From assembly GCF_000297095.1 (NCBI RefSeq), contig NZ_AEEA01000025.1, positions 43,710 through 107,709 on the forward strand: a stretch of 64,000 bases of DNA. The letters are read 5' to 3'. Shown here piece after piece: positions 27,182 through 35,552 of the stretch. The stretch comes from Treponema primitia ZAS-1 (GTDB lineage: Bacteria > Spirochaetota > Spirochaetia > Treponematales > Breznakiellaceae). Each line of letters opens with the position of its first letter. Position 1 is the stretch's first letter. A program made the translations under genes and the position numbers. The notes under the pieces were generated by a model. The model was not told where the DNA came from. It made no database searches and was given only the letters and a program-made list of their open reading frames with translations.

Positions 27182-28852
27182 TTGTTAGTCCTACTGTTGG
27201 TTCTTTGTATTCTCCTTTTTACGGCAGTAATAATTTTGTTTATTCTGTTACAAAAGAAAATTCGTCTAAGCAAAAATCTGGATAAATTGTTTAAAGAACG
27301 GATCAAAGAGCTGGAACAGAAAGTCCTGGCCTCGGATGCCGTCTTTTCGGTGATTCCCGATTTGATTTGTATTAAGAACCCTGAAGGGCGGATCACCCTT
27401 TCAAATAAAAGTTTTGAACGGTTTCTGAATTTGGCCCATGATGAGGTGGAAGGGGCGCTGGACACCGAACTATTTGTCAAGGATTTGGATAATTTTTTAA
27501 AATACCGGGAAAAAGAAAACGAGGTACTTGTTTCTAAAGAAACTATCAGCATTGAGGAGGAACTGTATTCCCCCTATTACAAAACAAGGCGCCTGTTCGA
27601 GACCATCAAGACCCCGGTAATATACCGGGGAGAAACCGGGGCGGTGCTGAGTATCGCCCGGGATATTACCGCCCGCCGGGCCGCCGAGCTGGATGCCCAG
27701 GAAGCGTCTAAGGCAAAAAGCGATTTCCTTTCCCGGATGAGCCACGAAATCCGCACTCCCCTGAACGCCATCATCGGCATGACTAAAATTGCACGGAAAT
27801 CCATAGAAAATCCGGTAAAAGCTGCGGCTTCCATCGATCAGGTCAGCGCCGCTTCCGCTCACCTTTTGGATCTGATTAACAATATTCTGGATATCTCCAA
27901 GATTGAAAGCGGCAAATTTGAAGTCGCCTCCGAGCCCTTTAACATTAAGGAAGCCCTGGAAGAAATTTACATTATAAATGACCCGCGCTGCAAAGAAAAA
28001 CAGATTCATTTTAAAGTTAACGCCGAAGATTTTGAGACCCTCAATGTGTGGGGAGATAAACTGCGGATTAAGCAGATCCTCATCAACCTGTTGGGCAACG
28101 CCGTAAAATTTACCCCCAAGGAGGGCCGGATTAGCCTGTTTATTTCCCGAAAGCTGGAAACCGACTCGTCCATCACCCTGGAATTTTCCGTGTCCGATGA
28201 CGGCATCGGTATGACACCGGAACAGCAGAATAAGCTCTTTAACGCCTTTCAGCAGGCGGACAGCAGCATTGCCGGGCGTTTCGGCGGAACCGGCCTGGGC
28301 CTTGCTATCAGCCAGAACCTGGTGAACCTGATGGGCGGACAAATCTCCGTGGAAAGCAAGGTGGACGAGGGAACTACCTTCCGCTTTTCCCTTACCCTGG
28401 AAAAGGCGGAAACAAAGCAGGCGGAACCGGATACGGACATGGAAATCACTGAACTGGATTTGACGGGTAAACATATACTCCTTGCGGAGGATGTGGAAAT
28501 AAACCGCATCGTCCTGATGGAACTTCTTTCCGAGACCCATGTGGAATTTACCGAAGCGGAAAATGGAAAAATAGCGGTAGATATTTTTTCTGCCGCCCAA
28601 AGCGGGTTTTTTGACCTTATCTTTATGGACATCCACATGCCGGTTATGGATGGATATGAAGCAACCCGGATAATTCGTACCATGGACCGGAACGATGCGG
28701 CGGCTATTCCCATTATAGCCTTATCGGCAAACGCCTACCGGGAGGATATAGACAAGGCTCTTGCCGCCGGAATGAACGGACATACGGCGAAACCTATTGA
28801 TATCGACGCCATTAAAAAACTGCTTTATGACTTCTTAGTAAAAGCAAAGTGA
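27182..28852 (+). CDS. Hybrid sensor histidine kinase/response regulator with PAS domain
   Basis: The 556-residue protein has one N-terminal membrane helix (residues 1-25), a short coil, and a PAS domain (FSVIPDLICIKNPEGRITLSN onward). The HisKA motif is LSRMSHEIRTPLNAIIGM with His188. The HATPase domain has ILINLLGNAVKFTP and GRFGGTGLGLAIS, and a C-terminal receiver domain follows (FDLIFMDIHMPVMDGYEA, Asp483). The TTG at 27182 is chosen as start because GGAGG lies 8 bp upstream; a TTG at 27167 is also in frame. No partner output regulator lies alongside, but the next gene is a GGDEF protein. Confidence 0.9.
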   Translation: MLVLLLVLCILLFTAVIILFILLQKKIRLSKNLDKLFKERIKELEQKVLASDAVFSVIPDLICIKNPEGRITLSNKSFERFLNLAHDEVEGALDTELFVKDLDNFLKYREKENEVLVSKETISIEEELYSPYYKTRRLFETIKTPVIYRGETGAVLSIARDITARRAAELDAQEASKAKSDFLSRMSHEIRTPLNAIIGMTKIARKSIENPVKAAASIDQVSAASAHLLDLINNILDISKIESGKFEVASEPFNIKEALEEIYIINDPRCKEKQIHFKVNAEDFETLNVWGDKLRIKQILINLLGNAVKFTPKEGRISLFISRKLETDSSITLEFSVSDDGIGMTPEQQNKLFNAFQQADSSIAGRFGGTGLGLAISQNLVNLMGGQISVESKVDEGTTFRFSLTLEKAETKQAEPDTDMEITELDLTGKHILLAEDVEINRIVLMELLSETHVEFTEAENGKIAVDIFSAAQSGFFDLIFMDIHMPVMDGYEATRIIRTMDRNDAAAIPIIALSANAYREDIDKALAAGMNGHTAKPIDIDAIKKLLYDFLVKAK

Positions 28853-28883
28853 TCCACCATTACTATTTTTAAGGGAGAATACG

Positions 28884-29921
28884 GTGAAAAAGAGGGCGAT
28901 AAAAATAGAATTTTGGTTTATCCTATTTGCGGTGCTTATGTTTTCCGCGGTAAGTCTTATGTCCCTGCGATCTATCCAACAGCAGGCGGGAAACGCCCGG
29001 GTAGTGAATTATGTCGGCATAGTCCGGGGCGCCACCCAGCGGCTGGTTAAGGAAGAACTGCGGCGTGAGAGCGATGATAAATTGCAGAAGCGACTGGATA
29101 CCATTGTGGACGAGCTGATCACCGGAGGGCCGGTAAACAACCTGGTCCGTATACCCGGCGAGGATTTTCAAAACAACATGGCGGAGGTACGGAAAAGCTG
29201 GAACCTTTTAAAGGAGCAGATTCAGATCGTCCGCAACGGCGGGGATGATCAGGAATTGTACGATCAGAGCCAGCTTTATTTTGATCTTGCCAACGATACG
29301 GTTTTTAAAGCCGAAAGCTATTCCGAAACCCAGGTAAATAGATCCCGGAATATCCTTGTAGGGTTTACCCTATTTTTTATAATTATTCTGGGGGTAGGGC
29401 TTATCTATGTTATCCGTATGTCTGCGGTCAGTCGTATTGCCTATCTCGATACGCTCACCGGGCTTCCTAACCGGACCCGCTGTGAACAGGTATGCCTGGA
29501 ACATGACCGGAACAAACCGGTGGAAAACCTTACGGTATTTATGTTCGACATGAACAATCTTAAGGTGGTTAACGATAAGCTGGGGCACCAGGCGGGAGAC
29601 CGGATCATTAGAGGGTTTGGAGAATCCTTAAAAACCTGGGCAGAGGAAAAAAAAGGTTTCGCGGGCCGTTACGGCGGCGACGAATTTTTGGCAGTTTTTG
29701 ACAATACCGATAATGCCCAGGCGGTGGATTATCTTGCGCGGTTGGACGCCATTGTCGCCGAATACAATCAAAAGCAGGAAAGCAAACTGGAACGCATCAG
29801 TTTTGCCGCCGGTTTTCGGGTGGACAATCTGCAGCTTACGGATATGGAAATGATAATCCTTGACGCAGACCGGGCCATGTACGAGCGGAAACGCCGGATG
29901 CGGGAAGGTATGCTGGACTAA
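28884..29921 (+). CDS. Membrane diguanylate cyclase (GGDEF protein)
   Basis: The 345-residue protein has an N-terminal membrane helix (about 9-27), a periplasmic helical sensor stretch of about 130 residues, a second membrane helix (about 155-177) and a GGDEF domain. The domain shows DTLTGLPNRT, FMFDMNNLKVVNDKLGHQAGD and RYGGDEFLAVFD (GGDEF at 264-268). The intact active site predicts c-di-GMP synthesis. The RxxD inhibitory site just before GGDEF is missing, so product inhibition of that kind is not expected. The start is GTG with AAGGGAG upstream. It lies 31 bp after the histidine kinase. Confidence 0.88.
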   Translation: MKKRAIKIEFWFILFAVLMFSAVSLMSLRSIQQQAGNARVVNYVGIVRGATQRLVKEELRRESDDKLQKRLDTIVDELITGGPVNNLVRIPGEDFQNNMAEVRKSWNLLKEQIQIVRNGGDDQELYDQSQLYFDLANDTVFKAESYSETQVNRSRNILVGFTLFFIIILGVGLIYVIRMSAVSRIAYLDTLTGLPNRTRCEQVCLEHDRNKPVENLTVFMFDMNNLKVVNDKLGHQAGDRIIRGFGESLKTWAEEKKGFAGRYGGDEFLAVFDNTDNAQAVDYLARLDAIVAEYNQKQESKLERISFAAGFRVDNLQLTDMEMIILDADRAMYERKRRMREGMLD

Positions 29922-29953
29922 AGGCTTTTTCCCCGGGCCGCCGCTTCTTCATA

Positions 29954-29982
29954 GTGACCTTTTTCTCAAAAAAGTATATAAT
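29954..29982 (+). promoter_or_regulatory. Candidate gyrA promoter
   Basis: TATAAT (29977-29982) is preceded by GTGACC (29954-29959) with a 17-bp spacer, about 40 bp upstream of the gyrA start. The -10 box is a perfect match and the -35 is moderate. Confidence 0.55.
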
Positions 29983-30024
29983 TAAGTAAATTTAATTGAA
30001 TATCCGTTAGCAGAAGGAATATAG

Positions 30025-32565
30025 ATGGCTTCCCAAGATGATAAAAGTCCGGTGGTAACCGGGAGAATAATCCCCGTTGCGATAGAAGACGAAGTTAAAA
30101 CCGACTACCTTACGTATGCCATGTCGGTTATTGTAGCCCGGGCCTTGCCTGATGTGCGGGACGGCCTTAAACCGGTACACCGCCGGCTGCTCTACGCCAT
30201 GGACGAACTGGGGCTGCGACCAGGGTCTGCTACCAAAAAGAGCGCCCGTATCGTCGGGGATGCTATGGGAAAGTATCACCCCCACGGGGATGCTTCCCTC
30301 TACGACGCCATGGTCCGTATGGCCCAGGACTTTTCCCTGCGCTACCCCGTGGTCCATGGTCAGGGTAACTTCGGCTCCATGGACGGCGACCCTGCGGCAG
30401 CCTCCCGGTACACCGAGGCCAAGCTTTCCCGTATCGGCGACGAGATGCTCCAGGACCTGCACAAGGAAACCGTAGACTTTGGTCCCAACTACGATGAGTC
30501 CCTCACCGAGCCGCTGGTACTTCCCGCCGCAGTTCCGAACCTGCTGATCAACGGGTCCAGCGGTATCGCCGTCGGTATGGCCACCAACATGGCCCCCCAC
30601 AACCTGGTGGAAGTCTGCGATGCGGTCTGCGCCTATATCGATAACCCGGAAATCACCATAGAAGAGCTGATGAAGTACGTCACCGGGCCGGATTTCCCTA
30701 CCGGGGGTATCATCTTTGGCCGCCGGGGCATCAGGGAGGCCTACAAGACCGGCCGGGGTAAGATCCTGGTCCGGGGCCGCTTTGCCGTGGAGACCACCAA
30801 GAACGGTAAAGAGCAGATCATATTCAACGAAGTTCCTTACACGGTAAATAAAAAAGTATTGCTGGAGCGTATCGGCATCCTCGTCCGGGACAAGGTTATC
30901 GACGGGATCTCCTCATTTAATGATGAATCGGACCGGGACGGTATCCGGGTGGTGATTGAGCTCAAGAAAGGGGCGATCCTCAAGGTTGTGTTAAACCAGC
31001 TCTTTTCCAATACCCAGCTCCAGACCACCTTTGGGATCATCAACCTGGCCCTGGTTAATGGGAAGCCCCTCTGTCTCAACCTCAAGGAACTTATCCACTA
31101 CTTTGTAGAACACCGGGTGGATGTGGTTACCCGCCGGACCCAGTACGATCTGCGTAAAGCGGAGGAACGGGCCCATATCCTGGCCGGCCTGGTTATCGCC
31201 CTGGCGAACATCGACGAAGTGGTGGCCATTATCAAGGCTTCCCGGGATATTAATACCGCCAAGGCCAAACTGCAGGAACGTTTTTCACTCTCCGAGGTCC
31301 AATCCCAGGCCATCGTGGATATGCGTCTTGGGCGGCTCACCAGCCTGGAAATTGAAAAGCTCGAGCAGGAACTGGCGGAACTTAAAGTCCAGATTGCCTA
31401 CTTCAAATCCCTCCTGGAAGATTCAACCAAGCTCCGGGGGGTAATCAAGGACGAAACCCGGAGCATATCCGAACGCTATGGTGATAAGCGGCGTACAGAA
31501 ATTGTCCACGGGGAAGTGGAGAATATCAACATTGAGGACCTGATCAAGAAAGAGGAGATGATGATCCTCATTTCCAACCTTGGGTACGTCAAACGGGTTC
31601 CCGTTACGGCGTATAAGAACCAGGGACGGGGCGGAAAGGGTATGATCAGCGCCAAGCTTAACGAAGACGACTTTTTGGAGCAGATCTTCGTCGCCTCCAC
31701 CCATGAATACATCACCTTTATCACCAGCGCCGGGAAAGCCTATTGGATGAAGGTCCACGAGATCCCCGAAGGCAGCCGTACCAGTAAGGGCGCCCACATC
31801 AAGAGCCTCCTCACGGTTTCCCCCAACGAAGAGATTACCGCCATAGTATCCCTTAAGGACTTCACCGACGAGCAGTACCTGTTTATGGGTACCGCCCGGG
31901 GTGTAGTTAAAAAGGTTAAGACCAGCGAGTTCTCCAATGCCAAGACCCGGGGTATTATCGCCATCAGACTGGACGAGGGGGATAAACTGGTCAGCGCCCT
32001 CCTTACCGGCGGCGCCGACGAGGTGGTCCTCATCTCCCGGAAAGGCCAGGCCCTCCGTACCCACGAGGATGCTGTCCGGGCCATGGGTCGCTCCTCCCGG
32101 GGAGTTTCCGGTATGAAGCTGGACAACGATGACGAACTGACCGGTCTGCTCCGGGTAGTTGCGGATGAAACCATGCTCCTCCTTTCGGAATACGGTTATG
32201 GTAAGCGGGTGGACTTCAGCGAGTTCTCTTCCCATGGCAGGGGTACCCGGGGCCAGCGTATCTATACGGTCAGCGATAAAACCGGCGAACTGGTGGGTTG
32301 TGTCAATGTCCTGGATAACGAGGAAATTATGTGCATCACCAGCCAGGGTAAGTCCATCAAGCTGAAAGTGGCTTCCATCCGGGTGATGGGCCGTGGCGCC
32401 CAGGGTGTGCGGATCCTCAGCATCGACAAACCCGACTTTGTCGTCGGGGTAGACCGGATTGTTAAGGAAGACGACGCCGAAGAGGAAGGTACTACTATTG
32501 ATGCCGATGTTCCGGTCCCGAACGAAGCGGAAACCCAGGACCAGGAACCGCCGGTAGAGGAATAA
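30025..32565 (+). CDS. gyrA: DNA gyrase subunit A
   Basis: The 846-residue subunit cuts and rejoins DNA. The N-terminal part has YLTYAMSVIVARALPDVRDGLKPVHRR and the catalytic Tyr129 in AASRYTEAKLS. The C-terminal beta-pinwheel repeats include the GyrA box QGRGGKGM, which marks gyrase as opposed to topoisomerase IV. In the quinolone region the sequence is HPHGDASLYDAM, with Ala90 where E. coli has Ser83 and Asp94 where it has Asp87. The tail is acidic. The start follows AGAAGGA. Confidence 0.96.
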   Translation: MASQDDKSPVVTGRIIPVAIEDEVKTDYLTYAMSVIVARALPDVRDGLKPVHRRLLYAMDELGLRPGSATKKSARIVGDAMGKYHPHGDASLYDAMVRMAQDFSLRYPVVHGQGNFGSMDGDPAAASRYTEAKLSRIGDEMLQDLHKETVDFGPNYDESLTEPLVLPAAVPNLLINGSSGIAVGMATNMAPHNLVEVCDAVCAYIDNPEITIEELMKYVTGPDFPTGGIIFGRRGIREAYKTGRGKILVRGRFAVETTKNGKEQIIFNEVPYTVNKKVLLERIGILVRDKVIDGISSFNDESDRDGIRVVIELKKGAILKVVLNQLFSNTQLQTTFGIINLALVNGKPLCLNLKELIHYFVEHRVDVVTRRTQYDLRKAEERAHILAGLVIALANIDEVVAIIKASRDINTAKAKLQERFSLSEVQSQAIVDMRLGRLTSLEIEKLEQELAELKVQIAYFKSLLEDSTKLRGVIKDETRSISERYGDKRRTEIVHGEVENINIEDLIKKEEMMILISNLGYVKRVPVTAYKNQGRGGKGMISAKLNEDDFLEQIFVASTHEYITFITSAGKAYWMKVHEIPEGSRTSKGAHIKSLLTVSPNEEITAIVSLKDFTDEQYLFMGTARGVVKKVKTSEFSNAKTRGIIAIRLDEGDKLVSALLTGGADEVVLISRKGQALRTHEDAVRAMGRSSRGVSGMKLDNDDELTGLLRVVADETMLLLSEYGYGKRVDFSEFSSHGRGTRGQRIYTVSDKTGELVGCVNVLDNEEIMCITSQGKSIKLKVASIRVMGRGAQGVRILSIDKPDFVVGVDRIVKEDDAEEEGTTIDADVPVPNEAETQDQEPPVEE

Positions 32566-32571
32566 TTGCCT

Positions 32572-32599
32572 TTGACAAATTTTTTTCGTACACTATAAG
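32572..32599 (+). promoter_or_regulatory. Candidate promoter of the META lipoprotein genes
   Basis: A perfect TTGACA (32572-32577) and TATAAG (32594-32599) are 16 bp apart, 12 bp before the GTG start codon's neighbourhood. The AAGGAG ribosome site overlaps the expected start of transcription, so the leader would be very short. Confidence 0.6.
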
Positions 32600-32611
32600 A
32601 AGGAGTGTACG

Positions 32612-33115
32612 GTGAAAGACTATTTCAGAATCTCAACCCTGGGTTTAGTAGTAGCTTTGGTTTTTAGCGCCTGCGCCACCAAAAGCGGTGTGATAGCCGA
32701 GAAATTGGAAATAAGTTCCCTTTCCTTTGATGAAGTACAAGGAAAAGTATGGGTACTGGACGAGCTTGTAAGCGAATCCGGTAAAACCGTAATTAACCGG
32801 CAGAAATTGGAACTTGACGGAATGGGGGATGTCTTTACTCTGGTAATCGATGAAGAACGGATAAGTGGGAAAGGGGCGCCTAACCGGTACTTTTCCCCCT
32901 ATACATTGGGGGATGATCAGGAGATCTCCATAAGTCCCATCGCCGGAACGCTTATGATGAGTATTGTGGAACCCGAGGGCCTTCAGGAACGGGAGTACTA
33001 TGGCTATCTGGAACAGGTAAACCAATGGCTATTAACCCGGGATAAACTTGAACTGTATTCCGAAACCCCCGAAGGGGATCCGATAATCTTGGTTTTTACC
33101 TCTAAAGAAATATAA
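32612..33115 (+). CDS. META-domain-like lipoprotein, copy 1
   Basis: The 167-residue protein has a lipoprotein signal ending in LVFSACA, so Cys21 or so is the expected lipidated residue. The mature part begins with a coil and then QGKVWVLDELVSESGKTVINR, a pattern like the META/HslJ domain (K-W-L motif followed by a beta barrel). It ends with WLLTRDKLELYSET and a strand IILVFTS, typical of the domain. The function of these surface or periplasmic lipoproteins is unknown. The GTG start is set by AGGAG. The next gene is a clear paralogue. Confidence 0.7.
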   Translation: MKDYFRISTLGLVVALVFSACATKSGVIAEKLEISSLSFDEVQGKVWVLDELVSESGKTVINRQKLELDGMGDVFTLVIDEERISGKGAPNRYFSPYTLGDDQEISISPIAGTLMMSIVEPEGLQEREYYGYLEQVNQWLLTRDKLELYSETPEGDPIILVFTSKEI

Positions 33116-33173
33116 CGTTCATCCGTTATGTTCGTTGATCTTAATAAATAAACATATTATTCTATATATTAGT

Positions 33174-33650
33174 ATGAAAAAACGATGGTTCGTTCCTCTA
33201 TTATTCGCTGCGGCTTTTTACCTTGGTTCCTGTGCTGGTGGAGCCTCGTTTAATACAATCCAGGGGAAGGAATGGAAACTGGTGGAATTAAGGATCGATT
33301 CTCCGGAATCTTCCCGGGATCCAATTAATTTTGATCGTATGAAGCTAAAATCCGAAGGGATGGATGATATTTTTATCCTGACCTTTAGTACGAGCGCCGA
33401 AGTAAGCGGCAGGGCGGCGCCGGATACCTATACCGCCTCTTATGAACGGGGCACAGGCCAATCCCTTTCCCTTAAGCAAGTGAATATCACCCATAGTGAC
33501 CGGGTCATAGCCCCGGAGCGCCTCCGGGAAGCCGAATATTTTACCTTCCTTGAAAAGATAGACCGTTGGGAGTTCAGCCAGAACAAGCTTGAACTCTATT
33601 CCGTAAGTCCGGATGGTAAGAAAGCGGTTTTAATTTTTTCTGTCGACTAA
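33174..33650 (+). CDS. META-domain-like lipoprotein, copy 2
   Basis: The 158-residue protein has a signal peptide ending LGSCAGG, consistent with lipidation. QGKEWKLVELRIDS, MDDIFILTF, SGRAAPDTYTASYERG, LREAEYFTFLEKIDRWEFSQNKLELYS and AVLIFS align block by block with the preceding protein, so the two arose by tandem duplication and then diverged. The start is ATG 33174. The function is unknown. Confidence 0.7.
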   Translation: MKKRWFVPLLFAAAFYLGSCAGGASFNTIQGKEWKLVELRIDSPESSRDPINFDRMKLKSEGMDDIFILTFSTSAEVSGRAAPDTYTASYERGTGQSLSLKQVNITHSDRVIAPERLREAEYFTFLEKIDRWEFSQNKLELYSVSPDGKKAVLIFSVD

Positions 33651-33673
33651 TCATAAAAAAGAGGATAAAACCG

Positions 33674-34162
33674 ATGGCGATTGAGAAGGTACGCGGATAT
33701 TTAAAGCGCTGGGATAGGGATAAGGACATTATTGAGATGGAGGCCTCTACGGCCACGGTTTTAGAGGCGGCCAATGCCCTGGGGGTTATTCCTGCCCGGA
33801 TCGCCAAGAGTATTTCCCTTAAACAGGGGGATGCCGCCACGGTAATTGTCGTTGCCGGGGATGTGAAGCTGGATAACCGCAAATACAAAGATCATTTTGG
33901 TATAAAGGCTAAAATGCTCTCTCCCGAGGAAGCCCTACAGTTTACTGGTCATGCCGTTGGAGGGGTTTGTCCCTTTGGCCTTCCTGCCGGGGTAGGGGTT
34001 TACTTGGATGTTTCTATGAAAAGATTTGCCACCGTATTCCCCGCCTGCGGAAGCAGCAACTCCGCCATTGAGCTTACCATGGACGAACTTAATGAATATT
34101 CCCAAAACAAAGAATGGGTGGATGTCTGTAAGCCCATTAGCGAAGAATCCGCCAGCGAATAA
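33674..34162 (+). CDS. YbaK/EbsC-family aminoacyl-tRNA deacylase
   Basis: This 162-residue protein matches the YbaK/EbsC/ProX editing family, which hydrolyses misacylated tRNAs such as Cys-tRNAPro. Visible blocks are IARIAKSISL-like ARIAKSISLKQGDAATVIVVAGDVKLD, EALQFTGHAVGGVCPFGLP with the conserved GHxxGGVCPFG loop, and VYLDVSMKRFATVFPACGSSNSAIELT. Which tRNA it edits cannot be read off. Its stop codon lies 2 bp before a parS site. Confidence 0.9.
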   Translation: MAIEKVRGYLKRWDRDKDIIEMEASTATVLEAANALGVIPARIAKSISLKQGDAATVIVVAGDVKLDNRKYKDHFGIKAKMLSPEEALQFTGHAVGGVCPFGLPAGVGVYLDVSMKRFATVFPACGSSNSAIELTMDELNEYSQNKEWVDVCKPISEESASE

Positions 34163-34163
34163 A

Positions 34164-34179
34164 TGTTTCACGTGAAACA
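34164..34179. promoter_or_regulatory. parS: parS site 1 (ParB centromere)
   Basis: TGTTTCACGTGAAACA is a perfect 16-bp palindrome identical to the consensus parS of Bacillus and most bacteria. ParB binds it to spread, load SMC and segregate origins. It lies directly after the YbaK-family gene. Confidence 0.95.
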
Positions 34180-34184
34180 TTTAT

Positions 34185-34586
34185 TTATAGGCCAGGTTTT
34201 TGTGTTTCACGTGAAACATTTTTTGCCGGGGACACCGGGGCGGCTTTCAGGTTCTTTATCGTATAGAACAGGATTTTCCGCAGTTCATCACAACCCTCAA
34301 TGCAATTTTTAAATTCAAATTCTGTTATAAAACCGGATTCACTGAGAATTTCCAGCCAATACCTGGTTTCTGCGCATTTTTGAAGCGCTTCCTGGATTTT
34401 TGCTAGAAATTCATTTTTGTTGGTTGCACATTCGGCTTCCACAAGGTTCGCCCCGATACCGGTACCGGAACGTAAGAGTTGTTCGGACAGGACATATTCT
34501 TTTTTATTATTTGAGAGGTGCTTGTAAAGCTGAATAATCTTTACTGCAAATTGCCTGCTTTTTGTTTTAGTAGCATTATTATCCAT
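34185..34586 (-). CDS. Four-helix-bundle protein (23S rRNA intervening-sequence protein family)
   Basis: The 133-residue protein has the pattern of the small four-helix bundle family first described from rRNA intervening sequences: FAVKIIQLYKHLSNNKKEYVLSEQLLRSGTGIGANLVEAE, then KIQEALQKCAETRYWLEILSESG. These proteins are widespread, and their function is not settled. The gene is AT-richer than its surroundings. Its last codons include a parS site. Confidence 0.75.
   Translation of the reverse strand: MDNNATKTKSRQFAVKIIQLYKHLSNNKKEYVLSEQLLRSGTGIGANLVEAECATNKNEFLAKIQEALQKCAETRYWLEILSESGFITEFEFKNCIEGCDELRKILFYTIKNLKAAPVSPAKNVSRETQKPGL
34203..34218. promoter_or_regulatory. parS: parS site 2 (ParB centromere)
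   Basis: A second perfect TGTTTCACGTGAAACA lies 39 bp from the first, centre to centre. It is inside the 3' end of the next minus-strand gene, where it encodes the residues around NVSRET. Two adjacent sites about 9-11 kb from the origin gaps fit the known origin-proximal placement of parS. Confidence 0.95.
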
Positions 34587-34604
34587 AGGCTTAAGAATAC
34601 GTAT

Positions 34605-35420
34605 TTAAAATGTTTCGTGCAATACTAAAGCGGAAGCCCAGGCTTGAAGGGCTATACCAAAGGCTACGGACACGTTGAGGGAACCCTTAGCGCCGTAGAC
34701 GGGAATAGACACCCTGCCCAGGGAATTGTCCGCCCTGGCCAGACTTTGAGGGCTCACCCCTAGTTCTTCGGATCCGACAATCATGATAGCTCGTTGGGGG
34801 AAATGAAAGGAGCCAAGCTCCGTCCCTCCGGTTTCCAGGGTAAAAAACGGTCCTTCTAGGTCTTCCAGGCCGGCGGCCTCGGAAAGCCGTTCCCAGGGAA
34901 GGATGTCCGTACAACCCATGGCAGTTCGCTCCGCCCGGGGGTGGGTAGGATCGGCGCAGAGCGGTGATAGGTAGATCCGTTCAGCACCGAACGATTCGGC
35001 GGTACGGAACATGGCTCCTACATTGAAGGGAGAGCGGATATCCTCCAGGTAGATCCGCATCCCCGGAAAGGGCTGTCGTTTTGCGGGGTCCAGGCGGCCT
35101 TCATGGTCGATGAAGTCCCAGTCCGCAGTTTGTTTACCCGTTTCGGCCAGGAGTATGTGACGGACGGTATTGAGCCCACGGCGAAGTTCTTTTTCTTCAG
35201 CTTCGGGATCGATCTTAAGTGCCCGGAGAGCGGAGATAACAGCCGGAGAAAGGGCTTCATCCTGGCTGAGCAATTCCGCCAGTTTCCCCAAATAGGACAG
35301 CCCATCGGTAGAAGGAAGTTCTCCCAGGCTCATACGGTATTCAGCCTCGGCGAAAATTTTGCCGATTTTCCGTAAGCGTTGAGAGCGAGGAAGTTGTCCA
35401 AGTTTGTGCAGAGGAATCAT
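34605..35420 (-). CDS. TrmH/SpoU-family RNA 2'-O-methyltransferase
   Basis: The 271-residue protein has a variable N-terminal half and a C-terminal SPOUT domain. Motif 1 is LEDIRSPFNVGAMFRTAESFGAERIYLS, motif 2 is AIMIVGSEELGVSP, and motif 3 is VSIPVYGAKGSLNVSVAFGIALQAW. It methylates a ribose in rRNA or tRNA; the target is unknown. The ATG at 35418-35420 (MIPLHKLGQL) is preferred over an upstream TTG. Confidence 0.85.
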   Translation of the reverse strand: MIPLHKLGQLPRSQRLRKIGKIFAEAEYRMSLGELPSTDGLSYLGKLAELLSQDEALSPAVISALRALKIDPEAEEKELRRGLNTVRHILLAETGKQTADWDFIDHEGRLDPAKRQPFPGMRIYLEDIRSPFNVGAMFRTAESFGAERIYLSPLCADPTHPRAERTAMGCTDILPWERLSEAAGLEDLEGPFFTLETGGTELGSFHFPQRAIMIVGSEELGVSPQSLARADNSLGRVSIPVYGAKGSLNVSVAFGIALQAWASALVLHETF

Positions 35421-35552
35421 AGATATCAGTACCCTAGTGAAATTGGTGGATAAATTCAAGTCAATATGTAATTCTTTAAACAATAAACATTAATTTAATA
35501 TGCATGTTAAATTTATATTGATTATCCAGATAATTTAATATATACTTGAAAT

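Noticed and set aside
35434..35460. DnaA-box-like GGTGGATAA near the TrmH-type gene
   Set aside because: It is an isolated, imperfect match in coding-like sequence away from the origin.
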